Assembly: GCA_945862495.1 (NCBI GenBank) | Contig: CAMAYM010000141.1 | Location: 1-5,362, forward strand | Direction of reading: 5' to 3' | From: Bordetella parapertussis | GTDB lineage: Bacteria > Pseudomonadota > Gammaproteobacteria > Burkholderiales > Burkholderiaceae_B | Length of the DNA stretch: 5,362 nt | Shown: positions 1 through 5,362 of the stretch, piece after piece | Layout of the letters: every line of letters starts with the position of its first letter | Numbering within the stretch: the first letter of the stretch is position 1 | Notes under the pieces: generated by a model | The model's database searches: none | Told to the model about the DNA's origin: nothing | What the model saw: only the letters and a program-made list of their open reading frames with translations | Position numbers and translations under genes: made by a program

Positions 1-1
1 T

Positions 2-1201
2 GCGACGGCAATACATGCCGCAAGAGAGAGTTACCCACATTTAGAGTTCATCCAGGCGGATGCCTGCGAAGTAGATTTGTCGAGTCGAACCTTTGATTAC
101 ATCATCGTATCCGAGCTTGTAAATGATCTCTGGGACGTTCAAAAGTTACTTGAGCAAATCCAATCATACTGCTTGCCAACAACCCGCATCATTTTTAATT
201 TTTATAGCCATCTTTGGAACGTGCCTTTAAAAATGGCCCAGCAGTTGGGTGTCGCTACACCCAGACTGAATCAGAACTGGCTGGCGCCTCAGGATATGCG
301 TAATTTGCTTGAAATTTCTGGGTTTCAGCCTTTACGCAGCTGGGCAGAGGTTATTCTGCCAATCCACATTCCTTTGATTTCAAACGCAGCAAATCGCTAT
401 CTTGGAAAGCTATTTCCTTTCCGTCACTTGGCGATGGCTAATTTCATGGTTGCGCGTCCTCAACCTAAAAATTCAGGCAAAGAGTTAACTGTTTCAGTGA
501 TCGTCGCTGCAAGAAACGAATCAGGTCATATTGACGAGTTGATGGAACGTATCCCTGATATGGGTGCAGGTACGGAAATCATTTTTGTTGAGGGTAACTC
601 TACAGATGATACCTACGAAGCAATTGAGCGAGCTATCGCTAACAATCCTCTGCGCAATTGTCGCTTGCTCAAGCAGCCGGGTAAAGGTAAAGGCGATGCC
701 GTTCGCACTGGATTTGATGCCGCGACAGGCGACATTTTGATGATTCTTGATGCGGACATCACAGTACCACCTGAGGATCTTCCAAGGTTTTATCAGTTGA
801 TTGCTGACGGATCTGCAGAGTTTGTAAATGGAGTTCGACTGGTTTATCCAATGGAAGGGGAAGCAATGCGCTTTGCTAACCTGATTGGCAACAAGTTCTT
901 TTCTTGGGCCTTTAGTTGGCTACTTGGACAGCCTATCCGCGATACATTATGCGGCACTAAGGTTTTAAAGCGGTCAGATTATGAGCGGATCGCAGAGAAT
1001 CGAGCATATTTCGGTGATTTTGATCCATTTGGTGATTTTGATTTGTTGTTTGGTGCGGCGAAATTGGATTTAAAAATTCAAGAAGTGCCAATCAGATATC
1101 GTGCCAGACGTTACGGCGAAACAAATATTTCTCGTTGGAGCCACGGCTGGCTGTTGTTAAAAATGGTCGCTTTCGCCGCTCGTAGAATCAAATTTATTTA
1201 G
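2..1201 (+). CDS. Methyltransferase-GT2 glycosyltransferase fusion (5' end outside window)
   Basis: The frame is open from base 2, so the gene begins upstream; 399 residues are visible. Residues 1 to about 150 look like the C-terminal half of a class I SAM-dependent methyltransferase: an acidic residue in FIQADA (D20) followed by the strand FDYIIVSELVNDLWD (31-45). The SAM-binding glycine motif would lie before the window. Residues about 162-399 form a GT-A family 2 glycosyltransferase of the polyprenyl-phosphate sugar synthase type: VSVIVAARNE (164-173), EGNSTDDT (197-204), KGKGDA (228-233), the metal-binding DAD (250-252), CGTK, DPFGDFDLLFGA, and a C-terminal RYGETNISR (370-378). It should transfer a sugar from a nucleotide donor at the cytoplasmic membrane face; donor, acceptor and methylated substrate cannot be read from sequence. 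A TTG at 77 is not the start, because methyltransferase-like sequence precedes it. Two hand-counted 60-base blocks gave 43-45% G+C, lower than most of the window. Confidence 0.88.
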   Translation, partial: ATAIHAARESYPHLEFIQADACEVDLSSRTFDYIIVSELVNDLWDVQKLLEQIQSYCLPTTRIIFNFYSHLWNVPLKMAQQLGVATPRLNQNWLAPQDMRNLLEISGFQPLRSWAEVILPIHIPLISNAANRYLGKLFPFRHLAMANFMVARPQPKNSGKELTVSVIVAARNESGHIDELMERIPDMGAGTEIIFVEGNSTDDTYEAIERAIANNPLRNCRLLKQPGKGKGDAVRTGFDAATGDILMILDADITVPPEDLPRFYQLIADGSAEFVNGVRLVYPMEGEAMRFANLIGNKFFSWAFSWLLGQPIRDTLCGTKVLKRSDYERIAENRAYFGDFDPFGDFDLLFGAAKLDLKIQEVPIRYRARRYGETNISRWSHGWLLLKMVAFAARRIKFI

Positions 1202-1250
1202 AAATAGACAAGTAATTTTGGATATGACTTTTTATCGGGTGTCTGGCAGG

Positions 1251-1256
1251 TAAAAT
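1251..1256 (+). promoter_or_regulatory. Possible sigma-70 -10 element before the membrane transferase gene
   Basis: TAAAAT matches five of six bases of the TATAAT consensus and lies 30 bases before the start codon, in the only sizeable intergenic gap (1202-1286). The best -35 candidate at a normal distance is TTTTTA (1229-1234, 16-base spacer), which matches only three of six bases, and there is no TG extension. The element could give the transferase and downstream GT4 gene their own transcript. Weak evidence; the genes may equally be read through from upstream, as I see no terminator after the first gene. Confidence 0.3.
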
Positions 1257-1273
1257 GCCTTTTAAGACTGATT

Positions 1274-1276
1274 AGG
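1274..1276 (+). promoter_or_regulatory. Weak Shine-Dalgarno site for the membrane transferase gene
   Basis: AGG within TTAGGTAAT lies 10 bases before the ATG at 1287. It is short and slightly far, but it is the only purine core in the expected interval and supports that ATG as the start. Confidence 0.4.
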
Positions 1277-1286
1277 TAATCCAAAA

Positions 1287-2390
1287 ATGGCCTACGTTTT
1301 AGGCGCCTTCATCGTTTCTCTGGTTGTGACGCTGCTGTTGGTGAGATATCGCCGACTACATGCTGCATATACGGCCGACACCGATCTTTTAGGCATACAA
1401 AAGTTTCATGTCCTTGCCGTTCCGCGAGTTGGCGGGATTGCGCTTGTGTTGGCGATGACCTTTGTTTGTTCCATTGCCGCCTTTCGCGATAGCGAAGTTG
1501 TTAGCGGATTGACCCTATTAATGATTGCCAGCATGCCCGTCTTTCTGGGCGGACTGGCTGAAGATATTTCAAAAAAAGTACGTGCCCGTGTTCGTTTAAG
1601 CCTTGCCTTGGCGAGTGGAGCCATCGCCTACCTGTGGCTGGGCGTAGCCGTGACGCATGTCGGCATCATTGGTCTGGACTGGGTTTTACAGTTTAGTCTG
1701 GTGTCCTTTATCTTCACCATCTTTGCGATTGCTGGCGCGGCTAACGCGATCAATATTATTGATGGCTATAACGGTCTGGCTTCGGTTGTATCGGCCATGA
1801 TTCTGGCCGGCTTGGCTTATGTGTCTTATTACCTAGGTGATCGACTGATTCTGGTGGCTGCGGTTGGCATGCTCGGTGCCATTGGCGGTTTTTTGATCTG
1901 GAACTATCCCCGTGGGCTGATTTTTCTGGGTGATGGCGGCGCATACTTTATCGGTTTCATTATCGGCACGCTTTCGGTTCTGATGCTGGCGCGCCATCCG
2001 GATGTATCCCCCTGGTTTCCGCTTCTGCTGTGTATCTACCCGGTCTTTGAAACTTTGTTCTCTATTTACCGCAAAAAGCTGGTTCGAGGTAAATCACCCG
2101 GCGCACCAGATGGCGTGCATTTGCACATGTTGGTTTACAAGCGCCTGGTTCGCTGGGCGGTCGGCTCAAGCGAAGCCCGCCTGATTAATCAGCGTAATGC
2201 GATGACCTCACCGTATCTTTGGGTCTTGTCCTCGATGGGCACTATCCCTGCAGTTCTGTTTTGGCAATACGAATATGTTCTGATATTTTTCGTTGCCCTC
2301 TTCTCGATTAGTTATGTTGTTCTCTACCGGCGCTTGGTGTTGTTTCGTATGCCTCGCTGGCTGGTGTTGCAAAAAAAGCGGCGTCGGTAA
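1287..2390 (+). CDS. Polyprenyl-phosphate sugar-1-phosphate transferase (WecA/WbpL/MraY superfamily)
   Basis: This 367-residue integral membrane protein has about ten hydrophobic segments, beginning at residues 2-19 and ending at about 329-347. Family motifs appear in order: FHVLAVPRVGG (40-50), the acidic pair in GLAEDISKK (E92-D93), NAINIIDGYNG (153-163), the signature GDGGAY (215-220) and the cytoplasmic histidine motif HLH (278-280). Such enzymes move a sugar-1-phosphate, usually a HexNAc-1-phosphate, from a UDP-sugar to undecaprenyl phosphate, starting O-antigen or similar glycans. The glycan-locus setting, C-terminal NAMTSPYLW segment and E-D in place of the usual D-D favour a WbpL-like O-antigen initiator over MraY of peptidoglycan synthesis. 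The exact sugar (GlcNAc, FucNAc or QuiNAc) cannot be told. The protein ends in a basic tail (KKRRR). The GT4 gene starts two bases after its stop, so the two are probably co-translated. Length is typical for the family. Confidence 0.92.
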   Translation: MAYVLGAFIVSLVVTLLLVRYRRLHAAYTADTDLLGIQKFHVLAVPRVGGIALVLAMTFVCSIAAFRDSEVVSGLTLLMIASMPVFLGGLAEDISKKVRARVRLSLALASGAIAYLWLGVAVTHVGIIGLDWVLQFSLVSFIFTIFAIAGAANAINIIDGYNGLASVVSAMILAGLAYVSYYLGDRLILVAAVGMLGAIGGFLIWNYPRGLIFLGDGGAYFIGFIIGTLSVLMLARHPDVSPWFPLLLCIYPVFETLFSIYRKKLVRGKSPGAPDGVHLHMLVYKRLVRWAVGSSEARLINQRNAMTSPYLWVLSSMGTIPAVLFWQYEYVLIFFVALFSISYVVLYRRLVLFRMPRWLVLQKKRRR

Positions 2391-2392
2391 AG

Positions 2393-3502
2393 ATGCGGGT
2401 TTTACATGTACTGAAAACGTTTTTCCCCGACACGTATGGTGGCATCGAGCAAGTGGTTCACACGCTTGCAAGTCACACGCAACCGCTGGGCGTTGAAAAT
2501 CGTGTGTTAGTACTCACACCCGGCAATCCTCGCAGAGATATTCAGCCTGCTGGATACGAGGTGATTCGCTACAAGCGCGATTTGTATATCGCTTCCACGG
2601 GATTTTCGCTTAGCTTTCTGGCGAATTTTAAAAAAGAAGCGGCCTGGGCGGATGTGATGCACATGCATTTCCCCTGGCCTTATGCAGATCTATGCTACCT
2701 GTTGTCGGGTATTAAAAAGCCAAGCCTGCTTAGCTATCACTCAGACGTTGTCAATCAGGTTCAACTGAATAAGTTGTATGCCCCGTTACGCGATCGTTAT
2801 TTTGCCAAGATGGACAAAATCTACGCTGCGTCGCCAGGGATTATGCAGTCGAGTCCGGTGCTGCAAAAGTTTAAAGACAAGACAAGATTGCTTACCTATG
2901 GCATTGAGCATTTTGCTCAGTTGCCAGTAGAGGATCCTGACGTGCAGGCGTGGCAGGATAAGTTTGGCTCACGCTTCTTTTTGTTTCTGGGCGCTTTGCG
3001 TTACTACAAAGGCCTGCATGTTTTGCTGGATGCGCTAAAAGGCCGTGACTATCCGACGGTGATTGTCGGACGCGGTGATCAGCATGATGCATTACAAGCG
3101 CAAGCTAAACAGTTAGGCCTCACGAACCTGCATTTCGTGCCCGAAGTCACTAATGAAGAAAAGCGCACCATTATGCGTGCCGCTTACGGTTTTGTTTTCC
3201 CTTCTCACATGCCTTCAGAGGCCTTCGGAATTGTTTTGGCTGAGGCTGCTCAGCAAGGTACACCGATGATTACCTGTGAGATCGGGACAGGGACGAGTTA
3301 CGTCAATCTGGCAAGTCAGACTGGGCTGGTTGTCCCGCCATCGGATTCTTTGAGCTTTGGTGAGGCGCTAGATACGTTTTGGCAGCAGCCTGAGCAGGTT
3401 GCTCAGTGGGGTCGAAATGCGCTGGCAAGGTATGAAGAGCACTTCAAGGCTGAGACGATGGCGCAAAGGTATGTGGGGGCGTATCGGGATTTACTTTCTT
3501 AA
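2393..3502 (+). CDS. GT4 glycosyltransferase, WbdC/WbpZ-like (probable mannosyl- or rhamnosyltransferase)
   Basis: This 369-residue GT-B fold enzyme has no signal peptide or membrane segment, so it should act on the cytoplasmic face of the inner membrane. The N-terminal acceptor half opens with MRVLHVLKTFFPDTYGGIEQ, holding the glycine loop YGG (15-17), and contains YHSD (115-118). The C-terminal donor half has FLGALRYYKG with basic R203 and K206, the GT4 E-x7-E signature in SEAFGIVLAE (E276, E284), and CEIGTGTSY (295-303). The whole pattern, especially KTxxPDxYGGIEQ, YHSDVV, LRYYKGLHVLLDA and CEIGTGTS, matches what I recall of E. coli WbdC and P. aeruginosa WbpZ. Those enzymes add the first mannose or D-rhamnose to GlcNAc-PP-undecaprenol. 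Its place directly after the priming transferase fits that second step, but donor identity is inference. The ATG lies two bases after the upstream stop with only a poor Shine-Dalgarno sequence, suggesting translational coupling. Confidence 0.9.
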   Translation: MRVLHVLKTFFPDTYGGIEQVVHTLASHTQPLGVENRVLVLTPGNPRRDIQPAGYEVIRYKRDLYIASTGFSLSFLANFKKEAAWADVMHMHFPWPYADLCYLLSGIKKPSLLSYHSDVVNQVQLNKLYAPLRDRYFAKMDKIYAASPGIMQSSPVLQKFKDKTRLLTYGIEHFAQLPVEDPDVQAWQDKFGSRFFLFLGALRYYKGLHVLLDALKGRDYPTVIVGRGDQHDALQAQAKQLGLTNLHFVPEVTNEEKRTIMRAAYGFVFPSHMPSEAFGIVLAEAAQQGTPMITCEIGTGTSYVNLASQTGLVVPPSDSLSFGEALDTFWQQPEQVAQWGRNALARYEEHFKAETMAQRYVGAYRDLLS

Positions 3503-3518
3503 GGGTTAGTTAAGTAAG
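3494..3518. terminator. Weak inverted repeat between convergent genes, possible bidirectional terminator
   Basis: CTTTCTTAA (3494-3502) can pair with TTAAGTAAG (3510-3518) across a 7-base loop, giving eight pairs with one T-T mismatch. It spans both convergent stop codons. The stem is AT-rich and lacks a good U-tract on either strand, so termination efficiency would be poor. The placement is suggestive, but the pairing may be chance. Confidence 0.22.
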
Positions 3519-4634
3519 CATTTTCCGATAAACCTGCAGTGTGGCATCCGCACAAGCCTGCCAGGTAAATTCTTTTGCGCGCGCGAGACCTTGTTGCTTA
3601 AGCATCAAGACAAGATCCTGATCTTCTAGCACTTGTTGCATCGCACGTGAAATCGCATCGACATCCAGTGGATTAAGAGAGATTGCCGCATCGCCTGTCA
3701 CTTCTGGTAAAGAAGTCGTATTCGAGGTAATCACCGGCACGCTTGCGGCAAAGGCTTCGAGCACAGGCAAACCAAAGCCCTCGCCAAGCGAAGGAAAGAC
3801 AAGCGCAGACGCAAGTTTCAGTACAGGTAATAAATCTGCATCAGGAACATGCTTCAGCCAACGCACCGCACCTGACGCAGAATCTTCCTCGATGAGCCGC
3901 ATGACCTCTTCGCATTTCCAGCCCGCGCGTCCAATGATGATCAGCGGAGTGCGAACACGTTCGACGGGGCTCAACATGCGGTGCGCTTGGATTGTACTTT
4001 CAACGTTCTTGCGGGGCTGAAGTGTGCCGACTGAGATAAAAAAAGTTTCAGGTAATTGGTACAACTGACGAACCCGAGCAGATTCATCAATGCTTACGTT
4101 TCTAAACCAGCGCTCATCAACGGCTAATGGGATCACCGTTATTTTGTTGAGTGCAATGCCGGTCCATTTTGACAATTCAATTTTTGAATAATCAGAAATC
4201 GTAATGACTTCATCCGCCCAATTTGCCGCTCGCTTCCACAAAAAGTTTTTGATGTCGCGAAACTCGCTACGTAACCATTGTGGATGCGAAAGAGGGATCG
4301 CATCCATTAAGGTCGCAACCATGGGAGCGGGTTTGCAGCGTGGCACATAGTGATCGGTGGCGTGAATCAAATCCACACGCTTGACCCAATCGTCGATGCC
4401 AAAAAAATTAGCCCCAGTGGCAACGGACCAGGCCGTATTGACAGAGTAGCGACCGAGTTGGACTCCCTGACCCATGTCTGTGGGGATCGTGGCACGAAAG
4501 GAAAACGGGACCAGTTCAACCTCAGGTGCAGACACCATACGCGACATGATTTCGCGCGTGTAGTTGCCAATGCCATCCAGCCCACCACCCGACAAACCAT
4601 TGCACAGGGCGGTGACTCCAAAGCCGATACGCAT
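3510..4634 (-). CDS. GT4 glycosyltransferase (GT-B fold; mannosyl/rhamnosyltransferase-like)
   Basis: From the ATG at 4634 the protein is 374 residues, normal for a single-domain GT4 enzyme, with no signal peptide or membrane segment. The N-terminus MRIGFGVTALCNG is followed by a glycine-rich loop GGGLDGIGNY. The central part has VITISDYSKIEL and VIPLAVD, and the donor half opens with SVGTLQPRKN, whose R208 and K209 should bind the donor diphosphate. The E-x7-E signature is in GEGFGLPVLE (E285, E293), followed by SNTTSLPEVTGDAA. This retaining transferase should act in the cytoplasm on a lipid-linked glycan; the pattern recalls O-antigen mannosyl- and rhamnosyltransferases, but donor and linkage are not readable. 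A GTG at 4676 in the same frame would add 14 basic residues with no family resemblance, so I reject it: the ATG at 4634 overlaps the upstream stop by one base and has its own Shine-Dalgarno sequence. Coupling to the reductase gene suggests it may use that enzyme's product. Confidence 0.92.
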   Translation of the reverse strand: MRIGFGVTALCNGLSGGGLDGIGNYTREIMSRMVSAPEVELVPFSFRATIPTDMGQGVQLGRYSVNTAWSVATGANFFGIDDWVKRVDLIHATDHYVPRCKPAPMVATLMDAIPLSHPQWLRSEFRDIKNFLWKRAANWADEVITISDYSKIELSKWTGIALNKITVIPLAVDERWFRNVSIDESARVRQLYQLPETFFISVGTLQPRKNVESTIQAHRMLSPVERVRTPLIIIGRAGWKCEEVMRLIEEDSASGAVRWLKHVPDADLLPVLKLASALVFPSLGEGFGLPVLEAFAASVPVITSNTTSLPEVTGDAAISLNPLDVDAISRAMQQVLEDQDLVLMLKQQGLARAKEFTWQACADATLQVYRKMLT

Positions 4635-4645
4635 TACGAAGCCTT
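4632..4645 (-). promoter_or_regulatory. Ribosome binding site and TAATG stop-start overlap deciding the GT4 start
   Basis: Read on the minus strand, AAGG (4645-4642) lies seven bases before the ATG (4634-4632). The ATG shares its first base with the TAA stop (4636-4634) of the reductase gene. This is a classic layout for termination-reinitiation and fixes the GT4 start here. Confidence 0.75.
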
Positions 4646-5362
4646 GTTGACGCTTGTTTCGGCAGCGATCATCCACGCGAGTGTTTCGTGTAAAGGGCGA
4701 GGTTGCCAGTCTGGAACAAAGGTTTTAAGCAGCGTTGTATCGCCCCCAAGCTTGAGCACTTCGTTGGCGCGAACAAAAGCCGGATTCACGCAGGCGTTGA
4801 GCTGATGACTTGTCAGTTCGGACGCTAAAGCCAAGGCATCGCGCAAAGAGACCAGATTGCTTGAGCAGACATTGACCGTTTGACCTACCGGAGCCGCTTC
4901 GATGAGCTTGCGATACGCGTGCACTACATCACGCACATCATTGAATTCACGCCAGACATCCATATTGCCCAGTTCGATCGTGTCGCGCTTGTGCACAAAA
5001 TGAGAAACAATCTTAGGGATCAAAAAACTATCGGACTGACCCACGCCGGTGTAGTTAAAGGGGCGAGCGATGACAACCGGAATCTGCGGAGCCCAGAGCT
5101 TGGCCATGAATTCCATCGCCAGTTTGCTGACGGCGTAATCATTGGCAGGATTGGTTGGGTTGAATTCGCTCAGCAAACCACCTTGCAGATTACCGTAAAC
5201 ATTTGCGCTGCTCGCGAGCAACACGCACTTGAGCTTGTCGGCAACAGGCTCAAGTGCTTCAAGCAAATTGCGCGTTCCTACGAGATTGATATCGTAGAAG
5301 GCTTTAGGTTGACCATGGCCAACAAAGGCAATGCCCGCAAGATGGATAACATATTGCGGTTG
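4634..5362 (-). CDS. NAD(P)-dependent sugar-nucleotide reductase, GDP-4-keto-6-deoxymannose reductase (Rmd) type (5' end outside window)
   Basis: The reading frame is open to the right edge and 242 residues are visible. About 55-80 N-terminal residues, including the Rossmann GxxGxxG, are missing by comparison with the roughly 300-residue family length. The fragment opens with the extended-SDR core pattern YVIHLAGIAF, then NLVGTRNLLEAL, SSANVYGN with the catalytic serine region (51-52), the Y-x3-K pair in NDYAVSK (Y76, K80), RPFNYTGVGQ, and a substrate-binding region LGNMDVWREFNDVRDVV. The RPFNYTG and LGN-DV-R-F--V patterns point to the GDP-mannose 4,6-dehydratase/Rmd branch. The likely reaction is reduction of GDP-4-keto-6-deoxymannose to GDP-D-rhamnose in the cytoplasm. 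GDP-6-deoxytalose synthesis or another 4-keto reduction is possible, and specificity is not proven. A TTG at 5266 is not the start, because conserved sequence runs upstream of it. It is probably co-transcribed with the overlapping GT4 gene. Confidence 0.85.
   Translation of the reverse strand, partial: QPQYVIHLAGIAFVGHGQPKAFYDINLVGTRNLLEALEPVADKLKCVLLASSANVYGNLQGGLLSEFNPTNPANDYAVSKLAMEFMAKLWAPQIPVVIARPFNYTGVGQSDSFLIPKIVSHFVHKRDTIELGNMDVWREFNDVRDVVHAYRKLIEAAPVGQTVNVCSSNLVSLRDALALASELTSHQLNACVNPAFVRANEVLKLGGDTTLLKTFVPDWQPRPLHETLAWMIAAETSVNKAS

Noticed and set aside
1245..1259. GGCA-TGCC inverted repeat followed by a short T run in the 1202-1286 gap, as a terminator or operator
   Set aside because: Only four base pairs, and the loop holds the -10-like element; too short to support either call.
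1406..1624. Minus-strand open frame inside the membrane transferase gene
   Set aside because: It lies fully inside a strongly supported gene and encodes no recognisable motif; treated as a shadow.
2002..2184. Plus-strand open frame in another frame of the membrane transferase gene
   Set aside because: It overlaps the GT-family catalytic region of a well-supported gene and has no domain signal.
2208..2496. Open frames on both strands over the transferase/GT4 junction
   Set aside because: The real junction is a 2-base gap between two well-supported genes; these frames overlap both and look like shadows.
4367..4621. Second minus-strand frame within the GT4 gene
   Set aside because: Alternative frame of a gene with intact GT4 motifs; no sign that a frameshift joins them.
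4350..4805. 151-codon plus-strand frame antisense to the second GT4 gene and the reductase
   Set aside because: It spans the junction of two genes with clear family motifs and its own translation shows no domain, so length alone does not support it.

Overview
This window is part of a surface-polysaccharide locus, of the O-antigen or related lipid-linked glycan type, from a Gram-negative bacterium. The proteins look proteobacterial. The WbpL-like priming transferase and WbdC/WbpZ-like glycosyltransferase suggest a beta- or gammaproteobacterium (Burkholderiales or Pseudomonas-like relatives). That placement is a judgement from remembered protein patterns, not a search. No RNA gene, mobile element, CRISPR array, phage gene or origin is visible.

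Layout: five genes stand in two convergent units that fill almost the whole window. The plus-strand unit (1-3502) holds three genes. The first is cut by the left edge and is a methyltransferase-GT2 glycosyltransferase fusion. After an 85-base gap with a possible promoter comes an integral-membrane polyprenyl-phosphate sugar-1-phosphate transferase (WecA/WbpL/MraY superfamily). Two bases later comes a GT4 glycosyltransferase resembling WbdC/WbpZ. The minus-strand unit (3510-5362) holds, in transcription order, a sugar-nucleotide reductase of the GDP-4-keto-6-deoxymannose reductase type, cut by the right edge, and a second GT4 glycosyltransferase. The reductase stop and the GT4 start share one base (TAATG). 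The two units meet tail to tail with 7 bases between stop codons. No gene-free stretch exceeds 100 bases.

How the genes may work together (inference): the membrane transferase would load the first sugar phosphate onto undecaprenyl phosphate at the inner membrane. The WbdC/WbpZ-like enzyme would add the next sugar, typically mannose or D-rhamnose in that family. The reductase would supply a GDP-6-deoxyhexose such as GDP-D-rhamnose, and the coupled second GT4 enzyme could polymerise it. This resembles the P. aeruginosa common (A-band) polysaccharide pathway in outline. The MT-GT2 fusion's role is unknown; it could modify or cap a lipid-linked glycan.

The gene set is typical of such loci and I see no clearly new system. 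The most useful points are three corrections: both edge genes continue past the window although TTG codons near the edges look like starts, and the second GT4 gene should start at the ATG at 4634 rather than an upstream GTG. The domain fusion and the D-rhamnose hypothesis also deserve a check.
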